NCBI RefSeq assembly: GCF_002214365.1
Contig: NZ_CP014854.1
Location: 434,001-498,000 of the forward strand
Length of the DNA: 64,000 nt
Direction of reading: 5' to 3'
DNA from: Thermococcus celer Vu 13 = JCM 8558
Lineage (GTDB): Archaea; Methanobacteriota_B; Thermococci; Thermococcales; Thermococcaceae
Position numbers and translations under genes: made by a program. This document shows, piece by piece, positions 37,264-46,075 of this stretch. The notes below the pieces were generated by a model, which saw only the letters and a list, made by a program, of their open reading frames with translations, ran no database searches and was not told the origin of the DNA. Each line of letters starts with the position of its first letter. Positions within the stretch are counted from its first letter, which is position 1.

Positions 37264-37863
37264 ATGGGCGAGATGGAGAATAGGAAGAATGACGGGTTCA
37301 TCAGCTACGAACTCCAGGAGTTCAAGGTCTTCGAGCCCCTGTTCAGGTGGGCGAGGAAGAAGAGCCTCTGGATAGTGGCATTCTGTACGGGCTGCGGCGG
37401 TATCGAGATGCCGCCCTTAGCTACCGCCCGCTACGACTTCGAGCGCTTCGGAATAATGCCCAATCCGGCTCCGAGGATGGCTGACCTGTTCCTCATCACG
37501 GGCTACGTGACGCCGAAGACCCTCAAGAGAATCATCATCACCTACGAGATGATGCAGGACCCCAAGTACGTCCTGGCCCACGGCTCGTGCCCGATAAACG
37601 GCGGCGTCTACTGGGACTCCTACAACGTTGTGAAGCAACTTGACAAGTACATTCCCGTTGATGTCGTGATAGCGGGTTGCATGCCCAGACCGGAAGCGGT
37701 AATGGACGGAATAACCGAGATAATGCGCAAGATAGAGGACGGAACCGCTGACGGGTGGAAGAGGTACAGGGAGAACTACGAGTGGTATAGGAAGAACCAG
37801 GACGAGCTCTTTGGAGAAGGCTGGCGTGAGAGGGAAGCCAGGAGGTGGCTGGCATGGATATGA
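37264..37863 (+). CDS. mbxJ: MbxJ, small (NuoB-like) Fe-S subunit
   Basis: NuoB/small-hydrogenase-type subunit (199 residues) carrying the proximal [4Fe-4S] cluster. Cysteines C41 and C44 (FCTGCGG), C109 (HGSCPING) and C139 (AGCMPRPE) form the cluster site. In the solved MBS complex this cluster is placed at the site of sulfane-sulfur reduction. ATG at 37264 follows GAGGTGATGTGG; earlier in-frame GTG/ATG codons overlap that site. Confidence 0.92.
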   Translation: MGEMENRKNDGFISYELQEFKVFEPLFRWARKKSLWIVAFCTGCGGIEMPPLATARYDFERFGIMPNPAPRMADLFLITGYVTPKTLKRIIITYEMMQDPKYVLAHGSCPINGGVYWDSYNVVKQLDKYIPVDVVIAGCMPRPEAVMDGITEIMRKIEDGTADGWKRYRENYEWYRKNQDELFGEGWREREARRWLAWI

Positions 37864-38423
37864 ACGAGAAGCCGAAGGTCGAGGAGAAGGTTGAGGAGGT
37901 CCCGAAGCTTCCCGACACGAAGGAAGGTAAACTGGTCGCCGAGATACTCGAGAAGGCTCCCTACGTGGAAGGAAGTGTTAAACGCGAGAGGCGCGTTGAG
38001 TTCAAGGTCCCCGCGGACAGGATAAAGGAGTTCCTCGAGGTCGCAAGCGGGAAGTTCGAGATGCTCATGCAGATAAGCGTCGTCGACTGGCTCAAGGAGG
38101 GGGAGTTCGAGCTCGTATACCAGCTGTGGAGCGTAAGCGAAAGCGTCCACGCCTTCGTGAGGACGAGGATACCGAGGGAGAACGCCAGGATGCCCACGGC
38201 CATGGGCATCTGGCCGGTGGCGGAGACCTACGAGAGGGAGGCGCATGAGTTCTTCGGGATAATCTTCGAGGGCAACCCGAGGCTCGGTCCCTTCATCCTT
38301 GAACCGAGGGAGTACGAGAAGCACCCGCTCAGGAAGGACTTCAACATGCTGGGCTACGTCAAGGCTATTTACGGCGAGGATTTCGACAGGTACGATGAGA
38401 GCAAGACCAACTACGTGATATGA
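37854..38423 (+). CDS. mbxK: MbxK, NuoC-like subunit
   Basis: NuoC/MbhK-type peripheral subunit (189 residues). A charged N-terminal extension (about 1-40) precedes the conserved domain with LKEGEFELVYQLWSVSESVHAFVRTRI and the signature WPVAETYEREAHEFFGIIFEGNP (by position about 122-145), ending with LRKDFNM. It braces the J-L subunits. ATG at 37854 has GGAGGTGG upstream and overlaps the end of mbxJ by 10 bases. Confidence 0.9.
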   Translation: MDMNEKPKVEEKVEEVPKLPDTKEGKLVAEILEKAPYVEGSVKRERRVEFKVPADRIKEFLEVASGKFEMLMQISVVDWLKEGEFELVYQLWSVSESVHAFVRTRIPRENARMPTAMGIWPVAETYEREAHEFFGIIFEGNPRLGPFILEPREYEKHPLRKDFNMLGYVKAIYGEDFDRYDESKTNYVI

Positions 38424-38433
38424 GGTGGTGATC

Positions 38434-39618
38434 ATGGCGAATTTGGAAGTCCCGAGGGAACTTAAGGAAGAGGCAAAGGCGCACGACATGTACCTTCATC
38501 CGATAGACAAAGACACCTACGAGCTGTTCTTCGGTCCGCAGCACATGGCCACCGAGAACTTCAGCATAATCCTCAAGATGGACGGGAACAGGATTGAGAA
38601 GGCCATCGTCAACCCCGGCTTCCTTCACAGGGGCTTTGAAAAGCTGGCCGAGCAGAGACCGTACTTCACCAACATCGCCCTCCTCCTCCGTATATGCGTT
38701 CCGGAGAGCGACGTTCCCGAGAACATCTACTCCATGGCCGTCGACGAGATAGTCGGCTGGGAGGTTCCTGAGAGGGCGCAGTGGATAAGGACGACCGTCC
38801 TCGAGATGGCGAGGATGAGTGCGTGGATGTTCTGGATAATGGGCTTTGGAAACGAGATAGGCCTCTACACCGCCGGACAGTGGGCGGCCGCTTACCGTGA
38901 GAGGTTCATGCGCCTGTACGAGGAACTCACCGGTGGAAGGGTCTACCACATCTACACGGTCCCCGGCGGCGTCAGGAGGGACATACCGGGCGACAGGTGG
39001 CTCAGGCAGCTCCGCGACACCGTTGAGTACATCAGGTCCAAGCTCAAGGACTTCGACGAGATACTCTTCGACAACTACATCACCTTCGCGAGGACGGAGG
39101 GCGTCGGTGTAATGGACAGGAAGTTCGCGCTGAAGCACGCGGTGACCGGGCCAAACCTCCGCGCCACGGGCGTTCCCTATGATGTCAGGAAGGACGACCC
39201 CTACCTCCTTTATCCGGAGCTCGAGTTCGAGGTCCCGGTTCTGAAGGAGGGAGACAGCCTCGCGAGGGTTCTCGTGAGGAGGTACGAGATGGAGCAGGAT
39301 CTCTACATCCTGGAGCAGCTCCTCGACATGGGGCCGCCCAGCGGGCCCTACATGGTGAAGGACGCGAGACTCAAGGCATTGCCGAGGTTCAGACCACCTA
39401 AAGGGGAGGCCTACGCCCATGTCGAGAGCACCAAGGGCGATTTCGGAGCGTACGTGGTCAGCGATGGGACGCACAAGCCCTACCGCGTCCACATCCGCGG
39501 CCCGAGCCAGAGCCACGGCGTTACCGTGCTTGAAGAGCTCCTGAAGGGAGCGCGCCTCGCGGACGTGCCGGTCATACTGAAGACCCTCGACAACTGTCCG
39601 CCGGACATAGACAGGTGA
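38434..39618 (+). CDS. mbxL: MbxL, NuoD/hydrogenase-large-subunit homologue lacking half of the NiFe cysteines
   Basis: Homologue of hydrogenase large subunits and complex I NuoD (394 residues). Conserved GFLHRGFEKLAEQRPYF and VPGGVRRDIPGDRW are present. True hydrogenases have two CxxC pairs; here only two cysteines exist in the whole protein: Cys88 in LLLRICVPESDV and Cys388 in the terminal LDNCPPDIDR. This excludes a NiFe centre and matches the MBX/MBS type, which reduces polysulfide instead of protons. ATG at 38434 follows GGTGGTGATC. Overlaps mbxN through GTGATG. Confidence 0.93.
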   Translation: MANLEVPRELKEEAKAHDMYLHPIDKDTYELFFGPQHMATENFSIILKMDGNRIEKAIVNPGFLHRGFEKLAEQRPYFTNIALLLRICVPESDVPENIYSMAVDEIVGWEVPERAQWIRTTVLEMARMSAWMFWIMGFGNEIGLYTAGQWAAAYRERFMRLYEELTGGRVYHIYTVPGGVRRDIPGDRWLRQLRDTVEYIRSKLKDFDEILFDNYITFARTEGVGVMDRKFALKHAVTGPNLRATGVPYDVRKDDPYLLYPELEFEVPVLKEGDSLARVLVRRYEMEQDLYILEQLLDMGPPSGPYMVKDARLKALPRFRPPKGEAYAHVESTKGDFGAYVVSDGTHKPYRVHIRGPSQSHGVTVLEELLKGARLADVPVILKTLDNCPPDIDR

Positions 39619-39623
39619 TGAAG

Positions 39624-40280
39624 ATGGAGAGCGTTGAGAAGCCCAAGGTTAGGGTCGTCGGCGAGGAGAAGGTCAGGCTCAAGAAGTCATTCGTAAAGCC
39701 GTGGATGGGCGTAAAGTACCTCTTCAAGAAGCCGGTCACCATAAAGATACCCTTCGAGAAGATAGAACCGGCACCGAAGTACAGGGGATTCCACACCCTT
39801 GACTGGAAGAAGTGCGTCGGCTGTAACTTCTGCGGCCAGATATGCCCCGCAAGGGCCATCGAGATGACGTGGATCGAAGGGGAGAAGAGGCCGCATCCAA
39901 AGATAGACTACGGAAGGTGCACGTTCTGCCAGTTCTGCGTTGACGTGTGCCCGACCGGGGCTCTGGGGTTCAGCGAGAACTACTACCTCACCACCGGCGG
40001 CTTCGAGGAGGACCTGGAGCTCTACGACTGGGTGCCGATAAACCCGAACAAGGTAAAGGAGCTCAACGAGAAGTTCAGAGACTACCGCTTCCCGGTCGAG
40101 AGGATCGAGAAGCGCGAGGACGGCACCCGCATCTACCGCCTGCGCGACGGAGAGAAGATAGAGTTCAAGGTACTCGGCTACGGCATCAGACCGCCGAAGA
40201 AGCCGACACCGACAAAACCCGCAAAAACGGCCGAGAAAAAAGACGAAACGTCCGCAAAGACCGAAGGAAAGAAGGAGTGA
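39624..40280 (+). CDS. mbxN: MbxN, NuoI-like 2[4Fe-4S] ferredoxin subunit
   Basis: NuoI/MbhN-type subunit (218 residues) passing electrons from ferredoxin to the MbxJ cluster. Two cluster motifs: CVGCNFCGQICPAR and CTFCQFCVDVCPTG, eight cysteines in all. An N-terminal amphipathic region and a Lys/Thr/Pro-rich C-terminal tail (about 185-218) are seen. ATG at 39624 follows AGGTGATGAAG. Last gene of the operon; the T-rich stretch after 40281 is a probable terminator. Confidence 0.93.
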   Translation: MESVEKPKVRVVGEEKVRLKKSFVKPWMGVKYLFKKPVTIKIPFEKIEPAPKYRGFHTLDWKKCVGCNFCGQICPARAIEMTWIEGEKRPHPKIDYGRCTFCQFCVDVCPTGALGFSENYYLTTGGFEEDLELYDWVPINPNKVKELNEKFRDYRFPVERIEKREDGTRIYRLRDGEKIEFKVLGYGIRPPKKPTPTKPAKTAEKKDETSAKTEGKKE

Positions 40281-40300
40281 GCTTTTCTTTTCTCTTTCCC
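40281..40300 (+). terminator. T-rich terminator after the mbx operon
   Basis: GCTTTTCTTTTCTCTTTCCC directly after the mbxN stop is the pyrimidine/T-rich run typical of intrinsic termination in Thermococcales. The next gene has its own TATA-like element (CCTTTTAAAG at about 40321). Confidence 0.5.
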
Positions 40301-40359
40301 ACCTCCATATTTCAGCATAACCTTTTAAAGTTATAATTCAACTTATTATCGGTGGTTAC

Positions 40360-40956
40360 ATGGGTATGGAGCTGAGAAACGAAAAGAACCTTGGGCTTAT
40401 AGGTTCCATCTTGGTTCTGGTAGGTGGTTTCACGGGCGTTATCCCTTACTGGGGGACGATAGCGGCCGGTATATCGCTCGTCGGGGAAATACTCGTGCTC
40501 ATAGCCCTGAATGGAATAGGCGACAAGCTCGGAGACGACAGACCCTTCAGGTACTACCTCTACTCCGTGATAGCGACGATAGGCATACTCGTCGTTGCGG
40601 TGATTCTGATAGTAATGGGCGTTCTTGCAATGGCGAGCACGGGCATGACCTTCAACGAGACTCCGGAGCAGGTCCTCGGGGCCATTGGAATGGGAATGAT
40701 GTTCATTGGACTTGCGCTCGTACTTGTGGCCGTCGTGGTCGGTTTCTATTACGCCGTGAAGACATGGAGGGTCACCTACGAGCTCACGGGCGTCGAGGAG
40801 TTCGATGAAACGGCCACCTTCATAAAGTGGGGCGCCATAACCGCGGTGATCCTCGTGGGAATTCTTCTCCTCCTCGCTGCGGAAATCTACCAGATAATAG
40901 CCTTCGCGAACCTGCCGGAGGAGATGGAGAGGGAACCCGAGATTACCCCTACCTAA
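40360..40956 (+). CDS. DUF996 membrane protein
   Basis: Integral membrane protein of 198 residues with about five helices, matching DUF996: N-terminal MGMELRNEKNLGLIGSIL, then LIALNGIGDKLGDDRPFRYYLYS and TWRVTYELTGVEEFDETATFIKWGAI (about 128-153). Function is unknown. ATG at 40360 follows GGTGGTTAC. A paralogue follows at 41019, and the two share helix order and the motifs GISDK/GIGDK, DDRPFR and FKWGA. It sits downstream of the mbx operon with its own promoter. Confidence 0.85.
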   Translation: MGMELRNEKNLGLIGSILVLVGGFTGVIPYWGTIAAGISLVGEILVLIALNGIGDKLGDDRPFRYYLYSVIATIGILVVAVILIVMGVLAMASTGMTFNETPEQVLGAIGMGMMFIGLALVLVAVVVGFYYAVKTWRVTYELTGVEEFDETATFIKWGAITAVILVGILLLLAAEIYQIIAFANLPEEMEREPEITPT

Positions 40957-41018
40957 TTTTTCCACTTTTTCAGGTAAACCTTTTAAGAACAAACGCCGTT
41001 TTATTTTTGGTGATGCCT

Positions 41019-41639
41019 TTGGGTATAGACGTCAGCGGCGAGCGGAACCTCGGGCTGTGGGGTTCCGTGCTGGCCCTGCTCGGTGGCTTCGTGCCCTACC
41101 TGAGAAGCATCCTCGGGCTAATTGGGTTCGTCATGGTCTTGATGGCGCTCAAAGGGATAAGCGATAAGGTCGGCGATGACAGACCCTTCAGGAACTACCT
41201 CTTCGTCTTCGTGTCTGGGGTCGCGGTCGTCGTCCTCATCCTCTTCCTGATCTTCGGGAGTCTCTCCGGGCTCTGGAGGGCCGAGATCCACGAGGAGACG
41301 CACTGGGGAGCTCCTGGTGGAAGTACATCGGCAGACTACGAGATGCACGTTCCGCTCCCCATCATCAGCGGCATCGTCCTCCTCTTTATCCTCATGGTGG
41401 TCGTCATGGCCTACTTCGAGATAAAGACATGGGAGGCGATGTACGAGATAACCGGCACCAGGGAGTTCGGGGACGCGGCCAACTGGTTCAAGTGGGGGGC
41501 TGTAACCTCAATCGTGCTCGTCGGTCTCCTGCTCCTGTTCATAGCCAGGATATTCGTCATACTGGGCTTCCACAGCATGCCCGATGAACTGGAAGAAAAA
41601 GGAACCACAGATTTCGCCATCGACTCTCCGATAGCTTGA
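41019..41639 (+). CDS. DUF996 membrane protein, paralogue, TTG start
   Basis: Tandem paralogue of the preceding protein (206 residues). TTG at 41019 is chosen because GGTGAT lies 4 bases upstream and the product then begins MGIDVSGERNLGLWG, aligning with MGMELRNEKNLGLIG of the neighbour. The in-frame ATG at 41013 lies inside the ribosome binding site. Shared motifs include ALKGISDKVGDDRPFRNYLF and DAANWFKWGAV. The extra-membrane loop at about residues 85-105 differs most. Function unknown. Confidence 0.82.
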   Translation: MGIDVSGERNLGLWGSVLALLGGFVPYLRSILGLIGFVMVLMALKGISDKVGDDRPFRNYLFVFVSGVAVVVLILFLIFGSLSGLWRAEIHEETHWGAPGGSTSADYEMHVPLPIISGIVLLFILMVVVMAYFEIKTWEAMYEITGTREFGDAANWFKWGAVTSIVLVGLLLLFIARIFVILGFHSMPDELEEKGTTDFAIDSPIA

Positions 41640-41686
41640 GGCCGCCCGGCCTTGTTCTTATCCGTCCAAGAAAATTGGAGATAGGG

Positions 41687-42988
41687 TCAGAGTACCCTAT
41701 CGAGGACTATCGCCGTCAGGGCGCCGACAGCCATCCCTGACTCCAGTATGCTCGATACCACCTTCGGGAAGGCCGCGAGGAACTCCGGCGGAAGCTGGGG
41801 GGCGCCCAGACCCGCTATGAGCGCCGCCGCGAGGATAAGGGTGTTCCTGTCCGTGAACTCGACCCTCTCCTTTATCAGCCTCAATCCCGTGACGCTTATC
41901 ATCCCGTATAGGGCCAGGGTCAAACCGCCGAGAACCGGGGCGGGCATCGAGGCCAGCACCCCCGCGAACTTCGGGAGGAGGGAGAGGAGTACCAGCATAA
42001 CGGCCCCCATCTGCACCACGTACCTGCTACCCACCCGGGTCAGGGCCACAACACCTATGTTCTCGGAGTAGCTCGTCGTTCCGCAGGCCCCGAGGACGCC
42101 CGCCACGGAACAAGCCAAGCCCTCGCTTCCTATGCCCCTCGCTATTCTCCCCTCGGTTATCTCGGAGCCGGTTACGGCCGCTATGGCGTGGTAATCGCCG
42201 ACGCTCTCGATTATGCTCACCATGAAGGCGAAGAGGAGCAGGACTACCGCGGTGGTGTCGAAGACGGGAGCGCCCCACGGGAAGGGCCGCGGAATGCCCA
42301 CAAGTGGCATGTCCCGTACAGTCCCGAAGTCCACGAGGCCGAGTGGAACGCTCAGCAGGTAGCCAACCGCCGCGCCCACAACGACGGGCATCGCCCTGAG
42401 ACTCCCCTTTGCCCTCAGCGCCACGAAGACCGTCGTCAGAAAGGTCACCGCGGCCACGAGGGTTGCCCTCGGAATGGTCCCCCCTGACGGATCCGCGTAG
42501 AAGTTGAAGAAGTTCTTGACGGCGACGTCGGCGAGGCTGAAGCCGATGAGGGTTATCGTAACGCCCGTGACCAGAGGGGTGAAAAGTTTCCTCACCTTCC
42601 CGATTATCCCGAGCCACCCTACGGCGGCCTCGATGAGCCCCCCAACTATCAGGGCGCCCTGGACGGCGGCCATTCCGAGGCTCGAACCTATGGTTATCAG
42701 CCCGGGAATGAAGGCGAAGCTCGACCCCTGGACTATGGGATACCGCGACCCGATCGTCGTCTGGAGTAGTGTCGCTATTCCCATCGCCAGCAGAACCGCC
42801 TGGATCATGAGGGCAACCTCGGAGCCACCAAGGCCGATGGCACCGCCAACGACGAGCGGTACCGTGACGGTGGCCCCGAACATCGCCAGAACGTGCTGGA
42901 GTCCGAAAACCAAAGCCTTCACGGGCTCGACTCTTTCCTCAATTCCAACCTTTAGAACCTGACTTTCAACAGCTTCCATCCTTTCCAT
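41687..42988 (-). CDS. NCS2-family nucleobase permease (uracil/xanthine type)
   Basis: Nucleobase:cation symporter-2 of 433 residues with about 12-14 helices. Typical motifs are the first helix QHVLAMFGATVTVPLVVGGA, the substrate-site QGSSFAFIPG, VSIIESVGDYHAIAAVTGSEITEGRI (about 258-284) and CGTTSYSENIGVVALTRVGSR. It imports uracil, xanthine or a related base; the exact substrate cannot be told. It starts MERMEAVES at 42988 (an ATG at 42979 is the alternative). Transcribed alone on the minus strand, downstream of the aminotransferase gene. Confidence 0.9.
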   Translation of the reverse strand: MERMEAVESQVLKVGIEERVEPVKALVFGLQHVLAMFGATVTVPLVVGGAIGLGGSEVALMIQAVLLAMGIATLLQTTIGSRYPIVQGSSFAFIPGLITIGSSLGMAAVQGALIVGGLIEAAVGWLGIIGKVRKLFTPLVTGVTITLIGFSLADVAVKNFFNFYADPSGGTIPRATLVAAVTFLTTVFVALRAKGSLRAMPVVVGAAVGYLLSVPLGLVDFGTVRDMPLVGIPRPFPWGAPVFDTTAVVLLLFAFMVSIIESVGDYHAIAAVTGSEITEGRIARGIGSEGLACSVAGVLGACGTTSYSENIGVVALTRVGSRYVVQMGAVMLVLLSLLPKFAGVLASMPAPVLGGLTLALYGMISVTGLRLIKERVEFTDRNTLILAAALIAGLGAPQLPPEFLAAFPKVVSSILESGMAVGALTAIVLDRVL

Positions 42989-43064
42989 TGAAGCCCGCTC
43001 ATCCTGTGTAAAAATTAGTTTAAAAAGCTTTCGGAAGAGATGAAAATAAACAGAAAAATGTTAA

Positions 43065-44405
43065 TCACCATCCCTGAACCTTCGTCAGAACCTCGTCCGG
43101 GACCCTGCCCTCCTCAACGTCACCTACGGCCCGCTCCAGCCTGTCCAGGCCCTCATCGAGGAGCTCCTCCTCTATCGTGAGCGGTGGCTGTATCCTCAGG
43201 ACGTTGCCCTGGAGGAAGGCAACTATTAGACCGAGCTCGTAGGCCCGCCACACAACCTTTCTCGCCTCTTCATAGGCCCTTTCCTTCGTTTCCCGGTCCT
43301 TGACGAGGTCAACACCGAGCATCAGACCGAGGCCGCGGACGTCGCCTATGAGCTCGTGCTCCTCCTTCATCCTATCCAGCCGCTTTTTCGCGCGTTTTCC
43401 CAGTCTCTCGGCCCTCCTCAGAAGGTCTTTCTCCTCAATTTCCTCGATAACGGCCAGGGCCGCCCTGCTCGCCACGGGGTTTCCGCTGAGCGTGAACGCG
43501 TGCCCGAGGGGCGGCAGGGAATCGAGGATTTCTCCCCTACCGATTATCGCGCTTATCGGGAGTCCCCCGCCGAGGGGCTTCGCCAGGGTTATTACGTCAG
43601 GTTTAACTCCGAAGTGCTCTATCGCGAACCACCTCCCCGTTCTCCCGAGTCCGCTCTGAACCTCGTCAACCACCAGGAGGATACCGTGTTCATCGAGGAT
43701 CCTCTTCAGCCTTTTGAAGTAATCCTTAGGAGGAACGATCATGCCGGCATCGCCCTGTATCGGCTCGGCGAAGAGGGCGGCAACCCCGTCCGCGTAGACT
43801 TCTCCCTCGAACTTGGATTTCAAGTAGTCGAGGCACTCAAAGTGACAGCTCCCGGGCTCTTTGCCGAAGGGACAGCGGTAGCAGTTCGGGTAGGGGATGT
43901 AGTGAACGTCACTCAGCTCGCCGACGATGGAGCGAACCTCGAACTCGAGGCCGGTTACGCTCATCGCACCGTAGGTTGAACCGTAATAACTCCTGAGATA
44001 GCTCAAGATGGCCCTTCTCTTAGTATAAGCCCTCGCGAACTTTATCGCGCCGTCGTTGGCGTCGCTCCCTGTCAGTCCAAAGCTCACCTTTGGATTCTCA
44101 ACCGGCGCTATCTTTGCCAGCTTCTCGGCCAAAAGAAGGGGCTCAAGGGGAAAGCCGTAGATGAACGTGAAGTGGATTAACCTTTCCGCCTGCTCCTTTA
44201 TCGCCTCTACAACCCGCGGATTGTTGTGACCGACGTTCTGAACCGCCGCATCGCTCAGGAAGTCTATGTAATCCCTGCCTTCAACGTCCCAGACGAGGGC
44301 GTTCCTGGCTTTGACCCCGACTATGGGCGCGTACGTTACGCGCGCCGCCCTTGGAAAAACCCGTGAATAGCGCTCCAGAACCTCCTCCTTACTCGGTGAA
44401 CCCAT
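43065..44405 (-). CDS. Class III PLP-dependent aminotransferase / amino-acid racemase
   Basis: Fold-type I PLP enzyme (446 residues) of the 4-aminobutyrate/ornithine aminotransferase group. Visible are the cofactor loop [31 protein letters not shown] with the PLP-binding Asp, and the Schiff-base lysine in [13 protein letters not shown] Cys-rich [18 protein letters not shown] segment (about residues 175-192) is shared by one subgroup. In Thermococcales several members are amino-acid racemases or omega-aminotransferases, so the specificity is open. It is divergent from an Lrp-type gene with a dyad between them, suggesting amino-acid-responsive control. Confidence 0.85.
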   Translation of the reverse strand: MGSPSKEEVLERYSRVFPRAARVTYAPIVGVKARNALVWDVEGRDYIDFLSDAAVQNVGHNNPRVVEAIKEQAERLIHFTFIYGFPLEPLLLAEKLAKIAPVENPKVSFGLTGSDANDGAIKFARAYTKRRAILSYLRSYYGSTYGAMSVTGLEFEVRSIVGELSDVHYIPYPNCYRCPFGKEPGSCHFECLDYLKSKFEGEVYADGVAALFAEPIQGDAGMIVPPKDYFKRLKRILDEHGILLVVDEVQSGLGRTGRWFAIEHFGVKPDVITLAKPLGGGLPISAIIGRGEILDSLPPLGHAFTLSGNPVASRAALAVIEEIEEKDLLRRAERLGKRAKKRLDRMKEEHELIGDVRGLGLMLGVDLVKDRETKERAYEEARKVVWRAYELGLIVAFLQGNVLRIQPPLTIEEELLDEGLDRLERAVGDVEEGRVPDEVLTKVQGW

Positions 44406-44445
44406 ACCCTCACCGTACTGCTATACGCGTTTGAAATTAATATGG

Positions 44446-44478
44446 ATTTCGCCTAAATTTTACTGATTTAGCGGAAAT
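44446..44478. promoter_or_regulatory. Imperfect 13-bp dyad between the racemase-like and Lrp genes
   Basis: ATTTCGCCTAAAT (44446-44458) and ATTTAGCGGAAAT (44466-44478) are inverted copies with two mismatches around a 7-base spacer. CTGATTTA (44463-44470) is also inverted as TAAATCAG at 44496-44503. The Lrp-gene TATA-like ATATTTAAAAG overlaps the right arm (about 44477-44487). Probable autoregulatory and divergent-gene operator. Confidence 0.6.
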
Positions 44479-44521
44479 ATTTAAAAGATTATCAATAAAT
44501 CAGCAAAAATGGTGGTAAATA

Positions 44522-44983
44522 ATGCTGAATAATGGGCATATCGACGAACTCGACAGGAGGATACTCCACGTCCTCCAGGAGGACGGGAGGGCGAGCTACT
44601 CCGAGATAGCCAGAAGGCTCAAGGTCCCCGAATCAACGGTGAGGCTTCGCGTGAAGAAACTCCGAGAGAAGGGCGTCATCAGAAAGTTTGCGGCGCTGAT
44701 AAACCCCTTCAAGGCCGGTTACACCATAGTCGCCTTCATAGCGGTGGACGTTGAGCCGAGCAAAATCAAAAAGGCCGCTGAGGAGCTGAGCAAACTGCCA
44801 GAGGTGGACGTCCTCGGCATAGCAACGGGAGCGCACGACATCCTTATGCAGGTGACCGTGAAAGACCTTCAGGAGCTGGAGAGTTTCCTCATAGAAAAGC
44901 TCGGAAAGGTGGAGGGAATAAGGAGCACGGAAACATCGATCCTGACGAGCGTGAAAAAGTGGGGCTACGCGAGGGTGTTTTAG
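44522..44983 (+). CDS. Lrp/AsnC family regulator divergent from the racemase-like gene
   Basis: A 153-residue feast/famine regulator with N-terminal HTH (about residues 8-58, VPESTVRLRVKKLREKG) and a RAM ligand-binding domain (about 65-148, with VLGIATGAHDILMQVTV). Divergence from the class III aminotransferase suggests it senses an amino acid that is that enzyme's substrate. ATG at 44522 follows GGTGGTAAATA. The intergenic dyad overlaps its own TATA box, so it probably represses itself. Confidence 0.9.
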   Translation: MLNNGHIDELDRRILHVLQEDGRASYSEIARRLKVPESTVRLRVKKLREKGVIRKFAALINPFKAGYTIVAFIAVDVEPSKIKKAAEELSKLPEVDVLGIATGAHDILMQVTVKDLQELESFLIEKLGKVEGIRSTETSILTSVKKWGYARVF

Positions 44984-46059
44984 GTAACCCTCTCCAGCCC
45001 GTCCTTCTTCACTATGTAAGTGTCCTCATGCTTTATCGCGCCCTCGGGGATCATGAGGGGTGAGTGTATAACCGTCAGAACCATGTTCTCCCGAACCTTC
45101 GCGGCCCTCTGGGGAACGACTATCGTGGCTATCGGCGGCTCCTCTATGAGGAGACCGACGCCGTGGGTGTAGCCCGCTATGTAAGAACCGCCAAAGCCCC
45201 TCTCCCTGTAGAACTTCTCGAGCTTCCTTTCCACCGCGTTCAGCGTAACGCCAACCCGGGTCTCCTCGAGCGCCATCCGGTATGCCTCCTCCTTGACCTC
45301 TATGGCCTTCTTAACCCTCTCGCCCGGCTCCCCGACGACGAAGGTCCTCGCGGTGTTGGCGTAGTAGTGGTTGTAGTCGGCGCCTATGACGACCGTAACC
45401 ACGCCGTTTTCGGGAACCTTGAGGTCTCTGAAGGGCTCGGCGTGGGCCCTCGGCGTCGTCGAGACGTAGACCTTCGGATCCTCGCTCCCGCTGAGCATGA
45501 GCTCCCTGACCACCTCAGCCGCCACCTCAAGCTCGCTTAGTCCGGGTTTTATCGTCTCCTCCGCGACCTTCATGCCCCTTGCCGCTATCCTCCCGGCACT
45601 CCTGATGTTGTCGAGCTCCCACTCGTCCTTCACCATTCTAAGCCTCATGGTCAGGTCGAATACGTCAACGACCTCGACCGTCGGGTTGAGGCGCTCGAAT
45701 ATCTTCAGGAATATGAGGTAAGCGTCCCTCTCGATCCCGAACTCGAGCCCGACCCTCCCAAAGCCGTTCCTGCCTATCCAGCTTACGACGCCCGCCATGA
45801 GCTCCTCGGCGCGCTGGAACTCCACGACGTTCTCTATCCAGCTCCTCTGCCTGAAGAGCTCGGCCTCACCCTTGACGGTGTAGACGATGGGCTCCCCCTC
45901 AGCCGGGATAAGGAGGCTCGGCCGCAACCACTTGATCCCCGTGAAGTATATGAAACTCGAGAGGGTTCTTATCACCGCTCCGTCTATATCGTTCTCCCTC
46001 AGGAGCTCCTGAAAGCGCTCAACGCGCCTTTTAAATATCTCGGGTTTTCCCATCATCAT
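44980..46059 (-). CDS. M24-family (prolidase/creatinase-fold) protein lacking metal ligands
   Basis: Pita-bread-fold protein of 359 residues with a creatinase N-terminal domain (about 1-135) and an M24 domain. Typical prolidases bind two metals through D, D, H, E, E. Here the first Asp position reads V in VVTVVIGADYNHYY and the second reads N in YANTARTF. The His is kept (GYTHGVG), the first Glu is lost (VLTVIHSPL instead of an EPG motif) and the last Glu is kept (KHEDTYIV). It therefore cannot be a normal dinuclear aminopeptidase. Three consecutive ATGs begin at 46059; spacing to GGGTGTGA favours the second. Confidence 0.82.
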   Translation of the reverse strand: MMMGKPEIFKRRVERFQELLRENDIDGAVIRTLSSFIYFTGIKWLRPSLLIPAEGEPIVYTVKGEAELFRQRSWIENVVEFQRAEELMAGVVSWIGRNGFGRVGLEFGIERDAYLIFLKIFERLNPTVEVVDVFDLTMRLRMVKDEWELDNIRSAGRIAARGMKVAEETIKPGLSELEVAAEVVRELMLSGSEDPKVYVSTTPRAHAEPFRDLKVPENGVVTVVIGADYNHYYANTARTFVVGEPGERVKKAIEVKEEAYRMALEETRVGVTLNAVERKLEKFYRERGFGGSYIAGYTHGVGLLIEEPPIATIVVPQRAAKVRENMVLTVIHSPLMIPEGAIKHEDTYIVKKDGLERVT

Positions 46060-46075
46060 TCACACCCGTATTATG

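Noticed and set aside
30544-40280. Membrane-bound hydrogenase (mbh) operon
   Set aside because: Gene order ABCDFGHH'MJKLN with duplicated H, fused E/F, no mbhI and an L subunit with two cysteines fits MBX/MBS, not MBH.
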